From Betaproteobacteria bacterium HGW-Betaproteobacteria-8 (GTDB lineage: Bacteria; Pseudomonadota; Gammaproteobacteria; Burkholderiales; Methylophilaceae), in NCBI GenBank assembly GCA_002842135.1, contig PHCD01000032.1:1-18200 (forward strand): a DNA stretch of 18,200 bases, read 5' to 3'. Positions within the stretch are counted from its first letter, which is position 1. Each line of letters begins with the position of its first letter. Made by a program: the position numbers and the translations under genes. Below the pieces are notes generated by a model. It worked only from the letters and a program-made list of their open reading frames with translations, had not been told where the DNA came from and did no database searches. Below are positions 6,696 through 14,327 of this stretch, piece after piece.

Positions 6696-8198
6696 TCAGG
6701 CTCCAGGCTGGCTGAGGGTCAGCTTGAAGCCCACCTCCTGCCAGTAGGCAAGCTCGTTCTGCAAGGCGGATTCGGTCAATGGGTTATGCGCCAGCCAGTC
6801 AGCTGGCACTTCCAGCATGAATTCACTTTTGCTCCAGGCCAGGCCGAGTTGCGGCACTCCATCATCCAAACGGTTACGATTGAAGAGTATGCTCAACCTG
6901 AGTATCAGCAACAACAAACAACGGTCATCGCTTAAATCCGGCAAGTCAATCTTGCCCAGACCGCGACGCTGGCCCCTGACCAGCAAGCCAAGCGTCTGTT
7001 GCTCCATCTTGGAGAATCCGGGCATATCAGCATTCTCAACGATATAAGCCGAATGCTTGTGGTAACCGCTATGGGCAATGGAAATACCGATTTCGTGCAA
7101 CCTGGCCGCCCAGCCCAGGTATTGTTCAGCCGCCTCCAGGCTCATCTGCAGCCTATCGCCGACCTGCGCCAACATCTGCAGTCCCAACGCTTCGACACGG
7201 CGCGCCTGGGCATGGTCGACGTGATAACGCTGCATGAAGCTCTGTACCGTAGCCGCACGGATATCATGATGCTGCATGCGCCCCAGCATCTCATACAGCA
7301 CACCCTCGCGCAGCGCCGTGCCGACCGCCGTCATACATTCGATATTGAGCTCTTCGAAAGCGGCCAGCATGATACACAGCCCCCCGGGAATTACAGTAGC
7401 CCGGTCGCTGCTGAGGCCTTCTATTTGCAGCTTCCTGGTGTCCTTCGCCTTCAGTAGCGCGGCACGCATCGAATACAGTCCTTCCCGCGTGATATGGCCG
7501 TCACTCCAGCGATTGAGCTGCATGATCTCGCCCAGCGAACGCGCCGTACCGGAAGACCCCACAGCCTCAGTCCAGCCCAGTTTCTGGTAACGCGAGCGGA
7601 TGGCCTGGATCTCGCCGGCGGCGGAAAGTTGTGCGCGACGCAAGGCATCTTCACTGATCTTGCCGTCTGCAAAGAAACGCCGGCTGTAACTGACACAGCC
7701 CATGTACAGGCTTTCCATCTCAATCGGTTCCAGCCCCTGACCGATGATGAACTCGGTAGAACCGCCACCGATATCGATGACCAGACGCTGGTAGTCCACT
7801 GCCGGCAGGCTGTGGCTGACGCCGACAAAGATCATGCGCGCCTCTTCACGCCCGGCGATGATCTCGATCGGGCAACCGAGCGCGGCCTGGGCCTGTGCCA
7901 TCAGTTCTGTGGAGTTTTTTGCGACGCGGAAAGTGTTGGTTGCCACCGCGCGTATCGCTTCCAGCGGCAATCCGCGCAGACGTTCACCAAAACGCTTGAG
8001 ACAATCTATCGCGCGCTGTTGCGCGGCGGGGTCAAGGTAGTTGTTCTTGTCGAGGCCTGCACCCAGGCGCACAACTTCGCGCAGGGAGTCATGAAAAATC
8101 AGGCGCCCGTCTACGACGCGCGCCAGTTGCAACCTGAAGCTGTTGGAACCCAGATCAACAGCTGCTATTTCGGAATAAGGTGGTTTTTTCGTTAACAA
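6696..8198 (-). CDS. ppx: Exopolyphosphatase (Ppx/GppA family)
   Basis: A 500-residue Ppx/GppA protein that releases phosphate from the ends of polyphosphate, and in GppA-like members also hydrolyses pppGpp. The actin-like ATPase fold is clear from AAVDLGSNSFRL (about 12-23), AVATNTFRVAKN, the glutamate-containing IIAGREEARMIF and VIDIGGGSTEFI. The C-terminal helical HD-like domain contains RLHEIGISIAHSGYHKHS. The start is TTG, with AAGG six bases upstream, because the nearby ATG in another frame runs into a stop. It follows phoU with a 39-bp gap, so the pair is very probably one operon. Confidence 0.93.
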   Translation of the reverse strand: MLTKKPPYSEIAAVDLGSNSFRLQLARVVDGRLIFHDSLREVVRLGAGLDKNNYLDPAAQQRAIDCLKRFGERLRGLPLEAIRAVATNTFRVAKNSTELMAQAQAALGCPIEIIAGREEARMIFVGVSHSLPAVDYQRLVIDIGGGSTEFIIGQGLEPIEMESLYMGCVSYSRRFFADGKISEDALRRAQLSAAGEIQAIRSRYQKLGWTEAVGSSGTARSLGEIMQLNRWSDGHITREGLYSMRAALLKAKDTRKLQIEGLSSDRATVIPGGLCIMLAAFEELNIECMTAVGTALREGVLYEMLGRMQHHDIRAATVQSFMQRYHVDHAQARRVEALGLQMLAQVGDRLQMSLEAAEQYLGWAARLHEIGISIAHSGYHKHSAYIVENADMPGFSKMEQQTLGLLVRGQRRGLGKIDLPDLSDDRCLLLLILRLSILFNRNRLDDGVPQLGLAWSKSEFMLEVPADWLAHNPLTESALQNELAYWQEVGFKLTLSQPGA

Positions 8199-8237
8199 TT
8201 GCCGCCTTACCCGAAATGAAGTTCCTGAAGCAGCATA

Positions 8238-8939
8238 CTACAGCGTTTCGCGCTCCATCTCCTCGACAGAGGTATGACGTACATCCTTGCCCTTGACCAT
8301 GTAGACCACATATTCGGCAATGTTCTTGGCATGGTCACCGATACGTTCAATTGCCTTGGCAACAAACAGGACTTCCAGCGACATGGAGATAGTACGCGGG
8401 TCCTCCAGCATGAACGTAATGAGCTGGCGCATGGCTACACGGAACTGCTCATCCACCTGCTCATCCTGACGCGCTACTTCGACGGTCTTGCTCACATCAA
8501 GACGGGCAAATGCATCGAGAGAAGTGCGCAACATGTCACGCACCAGACTGACCATGGTCTTGATCTCGGCAAAACGCGGCGTGAACATGCGGTCCGATTC
8601 AAAAATCTTCTCGGCCACGCGAGCGATCTTGGTGGCTTCGTCGCCGATGCGCTCAAGGTCGGTAATGGTTTTGACAATCATCATGATCATGCGCAGATCG
8701 CCGGCAGCAGGCTGACGACGGGCGATAATATGGCTGCAGTCCTCATCAACCTGGACTTCCAGCGCATTAACGCGATGATCGTTCTTGATCACGCTTTCAG
8801 CCAGAGTCGGGTTGGCTGTCACCAAAGACTCAAGTGCATTTACGATCTGCTGCTCAACCAGGCCTCCCATTTCGAGAACCTTGGCACGAACCGCTTCCAG
8901 TTCGGCATCGTATTGCTTATAGGTATGTTCAGATTGCAT
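8238..8939 (-). CDS. phoU: Phosphate-signalling regulator PhoU
   Basis: A 233-residue all-helical protein made of two three-helix repeats. Each repeat carries the metal-binding E-R-I-G-D motif (ERIGDEATKIA at 96-106 and ERIGDHAKNIAEY near 198-210). PhoU represses PhoR/PhoB signalling when phosphate is ample by linking the Pst transporter to the PhoR kinase. No pst or phoBR genes are in the window; phoU is instead paired with ppx, a context that ties the brake to polyphosphate turnover. AAGGA lies eight bases before the ATG, and a Pho box plus -10 element stands in the upstream gap. Confidence 0.95.
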   Translation of the reverse strand: MQSEHTYKQYDAELEAVRAKVLEMGGLVEQQIVNALESLVTANPTLAESVIKNDHRVNALEVQVDEDCSHIIARRQPAAGDLRMIMMIVKTITDLERIGDEATKIARVAEKIFESDRMFTPRFAEIKTMVSLVRDMLRTSLDAFARLDVSKTVEVARQDEQVDEQFRVAMRQLITFMLEDPRTISMSLEVLFVAKAIERIGDHAKNIAEYVVYMVKGKDVRHTSVEEMERETL

Positions 8940-8977
8940 GGAGGGAATCCTTTAAGGTTAGGCTAGATATTCGGAAC

Positions 8978-9016
8978 ATCGTAGCCTAACGTCTGTTTGT
9001 GACAATTTTATGTCAA
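8978..9016 (-). promoter_or_regulatory. Pho box and -10 element upstream of phoU-ppx
   Basis: On the minus strand TTGACATAAAATTGTCAC (from 9016) consists of two 11-bp units, TGACA and TGTCA. It agrees closely with the E. coli Pho box CTGTCATAAAACTGTCAT. Eleven bases after the 22-bp box comes TACGAT (8983-8978), a good -10 at the spacing typical of PhoB-activated promoters. Transcription would start near 8971, leaving about 30 nt to the phoU ATG. Confidence 0.7.
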
Positions 9017-9056
9017 TTTACTGCAGCTGTGCGGATCGATAGCCCGCCTGCCATGA

Positions 9057-9713
9057 TTATTTCTTGTAAGTCTTGACGCCATCCGCAGTAGCCAGCAACA
9101 GCACATTGGCCGGACGTGCAGCAAACAAGCCATTGGTCACGACACCGACGATCTGGTTGATCTTCGCTTCCATCTCGACCGGATTCATGATGGTCAGGCC
9201 GTGCACATCCAGGATCACATTGCCATTGTCGGTGGTGAAGTCGCGCAACACCGGTTGCCCGCCCAACTTGACCAATTCACGTGCCACATGGCTGCGCGCC
9301 ATTGGCAATACTTCTACCGGCAGCGGGAATTTACCGAGCACCGGCACCAGCTTGCTTTCGTCGCAAATGCAGATGAAGCTCTTGGCACAGGCGGCCACGA
9401 TCTTTTCGCGTGTCAGCGCACCGCCGCCACCTTTCAGCATGTGCATGTTTTCAGTGATTTCATCAGCACCATCGACATAAATCTCCATGCCATCAACGCT
9501 GTTGAGATCGAACACTTCGATGCCGTGAGCGCGCAAACGCTGGGCTGTCGCTTCCGAGCTTGCCACTGCGCCATCGATCTTGTGCTTTACCTTGGCCAGC
9601 TCGTCAATAAAGAAATTCGCTGTTGACCCAGTACCCACGCCGATAATGCCATCTTTTACGTATTCAACTGCAGCTTTGGCTACCTGCTGCTTTAATTCAT
9701 CCTGTGTTGCCAT
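9057..9713 (-). CDS. rpiA: Ribose-5-phosphate isomerase A
   Basis: A 218-residue cytosolic enzyme interconverting ribose 5-phosphate and ribulose 5-phosphate in the pentose phosphate pathway, and in ribulose monophosphate regeneration if this is a methylotroph. Family signatures are complete: [15 protein letters not shown] (25-39), SSEATAQRL (52-60), DGADEI (81-86) and [11 protein letters not shown] (94-104). These place the catalytic residues Asp81, Asp84, Lys94 and Glu103 at the same numbers as in the E. coli enzyme. AAGGA lies nine bases before the ATG. A 117-bp gap with its own promoter separates it from phoU, so it is probably a separate transcription unit. Confidence 0.97.
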   Translation of the reverse strand: MATQDELKQQVAKAAVEYVKDGIIGVGTGSTANFFIDELAKVKHKIDGAVASSEATAQRLRAHGIEVFDLNSVDGMEIYVDGADEITENMHMLKGGGGALTREKIVAACAKSFICICDESKLVPVLGKFPLPVEVLPMARSHVARELVKLGGQPVLRDFTTDNGNVILDVHGLTIMNPVEMEAKINQIVGVVTNGLFAARPANVLLLATADGVKTYKK

Positions 9714-9810
9714 TTACTTTTATCCTTCTGTTTTCTTTATAATTCAGGTCTTAATCTAACCTTGAATAATACACTGCAGCTTGCATATTGAAAAACAACT
9801 GCACTCGCCA

Positions 9811-11322
9811 ATGAAAAACGAATATCTCGAAAAGATCAAACACGCACGTGTTTACGACGTTGCCGAAAAAACCCCGCTTGAATACCAGCCCAATCTTTCA
9901 GCACGGCTGAATAACCGCATCCTGCTCAAGCGCGAAGACACCCAGCCAGTGTTCTCCTTCAAGCTGCGCGGCGCCTACAACATGATGGCGCACTTGTCCA
10001 AAGAAGCCCTGGCCAAGGGCGTCATTGCTGCCTCTGCAGGCAATCATGCGCAAGGCGTCGCGCTTGCCGCCAAGAAACTGGGCTGTCGCGCCGTCATCGT
10101 CATGCCGACCACCACCCCGCAGATCAAGGTCGATGCCGTACAAAGCCGAGGCGCAGAAGTCGTGCTGTTCGGCGACTCTTACTCGGATGCCTATGTACAT
10201 GCACTGGAACTGGAAAAATTCGAGCACCTGACTTTCGTCCATCCTTATGATGACCCTGAAGTCATCGCCGGTCAGGGCACCATTGCCATGGAGATTCTCG
10301 ATCAGCATCCCGAGCCGATAGATGCCATCTTCTGTTGCGTCGGCGGCGGCGGCCTGATTGCCGGCATTGCCGCCTACGTGAAAGCCATGCGCCCAGAGAT
10401 CAAGGTGATAGGAGTGGAGGCGGTCGATGCTGACGCCATGACCCAGTCCCTGAAAGCCGGTAAGCGCATCACGCTGGATCAGGTCGGCCTCTTCGCCGAT
10501 GGCGCGGCGGTCAAACAGGTCGGAGTCCATACGTTCAAGCTGTGCCAGGAATACGTCGATGAGATGATCGTGGTCGATAACGATGCCATTTGCGCCGCTA
10601 TCAAGGATGTATTCGAAGACACACGCTCCATCCTGGAACCGGCTGGCGCACTGGCAACCGCCGGGATCAAGGAATACATCAAACGCAACCAGCTGACCGG
10701 TAAGACATTGATAGGCATCGCCTCTGGCGCCAACATGAACTTCGACCGCCTGCGCTTCGTCGCCGAACGTGCAGAGATTGGTGAAAAGCGCGAAGCCCTC
10801 CTTGCCGTGACCATTCCGGAAAAACCAGGTGCCTTCAAGGCTTTCTGCCGCCTGCTCGGCAATCGCAACATCACGGAATTCAATTACCGCTATTCCGATG
10901 CCAAAGTGGCACACATATTCGTCGGCATCGCCATCCATAACCGCGAAGAAGCAACAAGCCTGGTTGAAAGCCTCCAGGCGCACGACTTGCCAGCTTTGGA
11001 CCTGACCGACAACGAAGTAGCCAAATTGCATCTGCGGCACTTGGTCGGCGGCCATGCACCGCAGGTTAAAAACGAACAGGTCTACCGTTTCGAGTTTCCG
11101 GAAAAACCGGGTGCGTTGATGCAGTTTCTCGACACCATGGGCCACGACTGGAATATCAGCCTGTTCCATTACCGCAATCACGGTGCCGATTTCGGCCGCA
11201 TCCTGGTCGGCATTCAGGTGCCGCCGGAAGAAAAACCGGAATTCGATGCTTTCCTCAAGGCCCTGGGCTATCCGTATTGGGAAGAAACCGACAATCCGGC
11301 CTATCGCCTGTTTTTGGGTTAA
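9811..11322 (+). CDS. ilvA: Threonine ammonia-lyase, biosynthetic
   Basis: A PLP enzyme converting threonine to 2-oxobutanoate and ammonia, the first committed step to isoleucine. From the ATG at 9811 it has 503 residues. The catalytic domain shows the PLP lysine in SFKLRGAY (Lys51), the SAGNHAQG loop and the phosphate-binding VGGGGL. The regulatory half carries two ACT-like domains, starting at LLAVTIPEKPGAF and VYRFEFPEKPGAL, where isoleucine and valine act in the family. The ATG is preferred because homologues begin close to it; an in-frame TTG at 9781 would add ten residues, and neither has a clear Shine-Dalgarno. A perfect TATAAT at 9738-9743 may be its -10, without a good -35. Confidence 0.95.
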   Translation: MKNEYLEKIKHARVYDVAEKTPLEYQPNLSARLNNRILLKREDTQPVFSFKLRGAYNMMAHLSKEALAKGVIAASAGNHAQGVALAAKKLGCRAVIVMPTTTPQIKVDAVQSRGAEVVLFGDSYSDAYVHALELEKFEHLTFVHPYDDPEVIAGQGTIAMEILDQHPEPIDAIFCCVGGGGLIAGIAAYVKAMRPEIKVIGVEAVDADAMTQSLKAGKRITLDQVGLFADGAAVKQVGVHTFKLCQEYVDEMIVVDNDAICAAIKDVFEDTRSILEPAGALATAGIKEYIKRNQLTGKTLIGIASGANMNFDRLRFVAERAEIGEKREALLAVTIPEKPGAFKAFCRLLGNRNITEFNYRYSDAKVAHIFVGIAIHNREEATSLVESLQAHDLPALDLTDNEVAKLHLRHLVGGHAPQVKNEQVYRFEFPEKPGALMQFLDTMGHDWNISLFHYRNHGADFGRILVGIQVPPEEKPEFDAFLKALGYPYWEETDNPAYRLFLG

Positions 11323-11335
11323 GCTCAAGTGTTCT

Positions 11336-11371
11336 GGTTGTATACAGCCACCAGGCTGGCTGTATACAACC
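11336..11371. terminator. Perfect 15-bp inverted repeat after ilvA (terminator or operator)
   Basis: GGTTGTATACAGCCA (11336-11350) and TGGCTGTATACAACC (11357-11371) are exact reverse complements around a 6-nt loop, beginning 13 bp after the ilvA stop. As RNA it is a very stable hairpin, but only AATTT follows, so intrinsic termination would be imperfect. Each arm contains the 8-bp palindrome TGTATACA, and the two centres are 22 bp apart (two helical turns), which also fits a dimeric repressor site. Confidence 0.6.
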
Positions 11372-11509
11372 AATTTCCGCGTGCCTTTCATCTGAAAATT
11401 TCAGTTAAACGCATGTTTATACTAAGAAAGTGCGTGGCAAGAACGGATATTGCTTGATTCATACCCACTTCATTGCAGCCGCAATGACTTGAGCTATAGG
11501 ATTTAAACC

Positions 11510-11537
11510 ATGAAATTTGAGCTATGAAATTGAAGCT
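11510..11537. repeat. 14-bp tandem duplication in the ilvA-downstream gap
   Basis: ATGAAATTTGAGCT (11510-11523) is directly followed by ATGAAATTGAAGCT (11524-11537), 12 of 14 identical. A further TTGAGCTAT copy lies exactly 28 bp (two units) upstream at 11489-11497, suggesting a decayed array. Confidence 0.7.
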
Positions 11538-11622
11538 CAGCTGAATTTTTTGAACCTATGCAATGCAGTATTGACCAAAAGGTGCGCACAATTAAAAAGT
11601 TAATCTGGATTTAACTTAAAAT

Positions 11623-11650
11623 CCAATAAGTTATACCCAATAAGCTATAA
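11623..11650. repeat. 14-bp tandem duplication in front of the propeller gene
   Basis: CCAATAAGTTATAC (11623-11636) is directly followed by CCAATAAGCTATAA (11637-11650), 12 of 14 identical. The last bases overlap the AAGGAG ribosome binding site (11649-11654) of the next gene. Confidence 0.75.
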
Positions 11651-11663
11651 GGAGAAAGTCAGG

Positions 11664-12791
11664 ATGAAACCCACTCGCCTCACCACGAGGGTACGCAACA
11701 GTTTTCTTTTGATCGCATTTGCAGGGGCACTCGCCGCATGTGGGGAAAAGACAGAAGAGCCGGCTGTTGAAAGCGCCACGGATGCCGCCGTCAGCACGGA
11801 CCGCGGCATCGCCTATGTTTCCAATCAGGAAGGTGGCGTTACCGTCATCGACCTCAACACCATGGAAACTGTCCGCAGCATAGACCCGAAGGGCAATGGT
11901 GTCCGCGGCATCGGCATCACTCCGGATGGCAAGACACTGGTCACTGCCAATAAGGAAGAAGGCAACATCTCCATCATCAATACCGAAACCGGCGAACTGA
12001 TACAGCACGTTGAAATCGGCAAGAATCCGGAGTTTGTCCGCGTCGTCGGCCAAACTGCTTACATTTCCTTCGAGCCCAGCTCCAAAGGCGGGCCGCCACC
12101 AAAACCAGGCGAAGTCGCCGCCGTTGAAGACGACGACGATGACGAGCCGGAAGAACCGGCACGTATCGCCATTGTAGATATCCAGCAAGGCAAGAAACTG
12201 CAGGAGATCGTCGGCGGCCCCGAAACAGAAGGTATCGAGTTTTCGCATGACGGCAGCAAGCTGATCATCACCAACGAAGCCGACAACACAATCACTGTAC
12301 ATAGCCTTGAAACCGGTGAACTGTTAAAGACTATACCAACCCATGAACTTGGTGACCGCCCACGCGGCATCAAATCTGCACCGGATGGTTCTACTTATGT
12401 CTCAACGCTGGAATTCGGCAACAACTTTGTAGTCCTTGATAACGAATTCAACGTAGTTCGTACAGTCAACACCGGCACCGCCCCTTATGGTATCGCCTAC
12501 AACCGTGACGGCAGCCTGATCTATGTCGCGGCCGGCAAGTCCAAAACACTGGAAGTATATGACGCCAAAACCTATGAAAAGGTCAAGGAAGTCGCCACTG
12601 GCGATCGTTGCTGGCACTTCACCTTCACGCCGGACGACAAGGAAGTCCTGCTCACCTGCGGCCGCTCACATGAAGTACTGGTGATCGACACCGCAAGCCT
12701 GCAAGTCACCAAGCGTATCGAGGACAAGCAACTGCCCTGGGGTATCGTTGCCCATCCGAAATCAATGGGTAGCCTGGATGCACCAGAGTAA
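11664..12791 (+). CDS. YVTN/YncE-like beta-propeller lipoprotein
   Basis: A 375-residue protein with a lipoprotein signal (positively charged start, hydrophobic core, lipobox LAAC with Cys26; Gly at +2 favours outer-membrane sorting). The mature part is built of YVTN-type blades of the pattern YVSNQEGGVTVIDLNTMETV ... ITPDGKTLVTANKEEGNISIINTETGEL, repeated to the end (LPWGIVAHP). This gives about seven blades, a fold used for binding or lactonase-like chemistry. An unusual acidic, proline-bordered insertion (GGPPPKPGE then five aspartates, about residues 140-165) interrupts one blade. The closest family I recall is the PQQ-dependent-catabolism-associated propeller group, which would suit a methylotroph, but the function is unknown. 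AAGGAG lies nine bases before the ATG, and a strong terminator follows, so it appears monocistronic. Confidence 0.82.
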   Translation: MKPTRLTTRVRNSFLLIAFAGALAACGEKTEEPAVESATDAAVSTDRGIAYVSNQEGGVTVIDLNTMETVRSIDPKGNGVRGIGITPDGKTLVTANKEEGNISIINTETGELIQHVEIGKNPEFVRVVGQTAYISFEPSSKGGPPPKPGEVAAVEDDDDDEPEEPARIAIVDIQQGKKLQEIVGGPETEGIEFSHDGSKLIITNEADNTITVHSLETGELLKTIPTHELGDRPRGIKSAPDGSTYVSTLEFGNNFVVLDNEFNVVRTVNTGTAPYGIAYNRDGSLIYVAAGKSKTLEVYDAKTYEKVKEVATGDRCWHFTFTPDDKEVLLTCGRSHEVLVIDTASLQVTKRIEDKQLPWGIVAHPKSMGSLDAPE

Positions 12792-12806
12792 GTCTCATAC
12801 CACTCA

Positions 12807-12838
12807 TTAAAAAAGCCCGCAGATGCGGGCTTTTTTAA
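12807..12838. terminator. Bidirectional intrinsic terminator after the propeller gene
   Basis: TTAAAAAAGCCCGC (12807-12820), a 4-nt AGAT loop and GCGGGCTTTTTTAA (12825-12838) form a perfect 14-bp stem. It has a GC-rich core and a T6 run on the plus strand, and the A6 run on the other arm provides the U-run for the minus strand. It begins 15 bp after the stop codon. Confidence 0.95.
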
Positions 12839-13044
12839 TTTTGCCTCCTGCAGATTTAAATGGCATCTAAGCTATTAATTCACATTAAACTTGAATCATA
12901 TTATTAAGGTGTTTGATTTAAATACAGCCAAAACAATTTGATTAAACTAGAATTTTAGGTAAACTAAAATCACTCATTGACTTATTGAACTCAACTTCAT
13001 GGACAAAAACCAACAAGTTGTTCAAGTCCTTCAGGAGCTTAATC

Positions 13045-13554
13045 ATGCATACAAGTCCAATCAAAAAATTCCTGCAATTCATATTGCTACCATTGCTGAC
13101 ATCACTACCGGCAAGTGCAATGGCAGCCACCGTCACCGATACATTCCAGGTAACAGCAACCGTACTTGGCTCGTGCTCGGTTTCGGCCACCGACCTTGCT
13201 TTCGGCAACTACACGCCGACATCGGGCACAGCTCTGGACCAGACCAGCACAGTTACCGTCACCTGCACGACTGGCACCACCTACTCAGTGGGCCTGAACG
13301 CAGGCTTGAATGACGACGGCAACGGCGTTGCCGGTCGCAGAATGGTCTACAACACCACCAACTTTCTGGCTTACGCGCTTTATTCCGACAGCGGCCGAAC
13401 CACGAACTGGGGCAATACCCCGCCCACAGATACGGTTGGCGGCACCGGGAACGGAGCGGCGCAGGACATTACGGTTTATGGCCGCGTTCCCATCAACCAG
13501 TATGTCACTGCTGGCGCCTACGCAGACACCATCACTGTCACTGTGACCTACTAG
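13045..13554 (+). CDS. Spore coat U (SCPU) domain pilus subunit, major Csu-type pilin
   Basis: A 169-residue secreted subunit: signal peptide cleaved after AMA (residue 27), then one SCPU domain. The domain has the two typical cysteines (Cys44 and Cys74, likely a disulfide), LAFGNYTPTSGT, and the C-terminal VYGRVPINQYVTAGAYADTITVTVTY that supplies the donor-strand-compatible fold. The ATG at 13045 is chosen because AGGAG stands seven bases upstream; an in-frame TTG at 12985 would spoil the signal peptide. It is the first gene of a chaperone-usher operon and resembles CsuA/B of archaic pili. The roughly 200-bp AT-rich leader after the upstream terminator should contain the operon promoter, but I could not identify it confidently. 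Confidence 0.9.
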   Translation: MHTSPIKKFLQFILLPLLTSLPASAMAATVTDTFQVTATVLGSCSVSATDLAFGNYTPTSGTALDQTSTVTVTCTTGTTYSVGLNAGLNDDGNGVAGRRMVYNTTNFLAYALYSDSGRTTNWGNTPPTDTVGGTGNGAAQDITVYGRVPINQYVTAGAYADTITVTVTY

Positions 13555-13583
13555 CCCAACACAAAACTCAAGAGGATACCCGC

Positions 13584-14327
13584 ATGCATATCGGCAAACA
13601 TTCCTTCTTCCGCCTGACACTGGCGCTAATTACCGTGCTCGGCATGGCAGGCTGGGCTGTCGCTTCGAACTTGACCATATACCCGGTGCGGGTGATGCTG
13701 AACGCGCAGAAACCGGCAGGTGAGATCAATCTGCAAAACGACGATGAAGCGCCCAAGGTGATTCAGGTGGAACTGATGAAGTGGAGCCAGAAAGACGGCC
13801 AGGACATCTATACGCCAAGCCGTGATCTATTGGTCAATCCGCCGGTATTCACCTTGCAGCCGGGCAAGACCCAACTGATCCGCCTTGGCCTCAACAAACC
13901 GACAAAAAATCCGGAAGAGCTGGCTTACCGCCTTTATATCAATGAAGTGCCACCGCCACCCAAGCCAGGATTCACCGGCCTGCAGATGGCGTTACGCGTT
14001 GGCATTCCGGTTTTCATAGACCCCAGCCAACCCGCCAAACCCAAACTGGAATGGCAGGCAAGCCATAGCGCCGATGGCAGCATAAGGCTAGTCGTCACCA
14101 ACAAGGGGAATGTGCATATGGAACTGCTGGACTTCCAGTTAACCGAGCCCAGCAAAAACAAAATCATCAGCAAGGAAAACAAACACTTTTACCTGCTACC
14201 GGGACAGTCTCGCGAACTCAGCTTCAAGCCGGATTTCAACTGGCAGGGTGATCGCCTGAAACTTTCGGCAAACACTGGCAGAGGACTGGTGGAAACTGCA
14301 CTTGCCTTGGAAAAAGCACACCCATAA
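13584..14327 (+). CDS. Periplasmic pilus chaperone, archaic (CsuC-like) PapD family
   Basis: A 247-residue periplasmic chaperone with a signal peptide ending near AVA (residue 27), followed by the two immunoglobulin-like domains of the PapD fold. The subunit-binding G1 region and its typical neighbours appear as NPPVFTLQPGKTQLIRLGLN and ELAYRLYINEVPPPP; the second domain contains VVTNKGNVHMELLDFQL. It folds SCPU subunits by donor-strand complementation and delivers them to the usher. GAGGAT stands six bases before the ATG. Its last 26 bp overlap the start of the usher gene in another frame, indicating translational coupling. Confidence 0.92.
   Translation: MHIGKHSFFRLTLALITVLGMAGWAVASNLTIYPVRVMLNAQKPAGEINLQNDDEAPKVIQVELMKWSQKDGQDIYTPSRDLLVNPPVFTLQPGKTQLIRLGLNKPTKNPEELAYRLYINEVPPPPKPGFTGLQMALRVGIPVFIDPSQPAKPKLEWQASHSADGSIRLVVTNKGNVHMELLDFQLTEPSKNKIISKENKHFYLLPGQSRELSFKPDFNWQGDRLKLSANTGRGLVETALALEKAHP

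Larger units (their letters stand above)
11323..11663. other. AT-rich intergenic region between ilvA and the propeller lipoprotein gene
   Basis: This 341-bp stretch has no credible coding region. It holds the perfect 15-bp inverted repeat (11336-11371), a 14-bp tandem duplication (11510-11537) and a second 14-bp tandem pair (11623-11650) that runs into the Shine-Dalgarno of the next gene. A weak stem, TGAGCT/AGCTCA (about 11518-11539), is followed a few bases later by six Ts. I cannot place a confident promoter. Confidence 0.6.

Noticed and set aside
9898..11391. 497-codon open frame antisense to ilvA
   Set aside because: It mirrors the codon structure of a clear ilvA gene, has no ribosome binding site or recognisable domain, and is a typical high-GC shadow frame.
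12841..13044. Promoter, small RNA or short gene in the AT-rich leader of the pilus operon
   Set aside because: Repeated TTGATTTAAA-like words are present but no -35/-10 pair with acceptable spacing and no structured RNA could be recognised.
12985..13044. Upstream TTG start for the first SCPU subunit
   Set aside because: It would add 20 residues in front of a good signal peptide, while the ATG at 13045 has AGGAG at ideal spacing.
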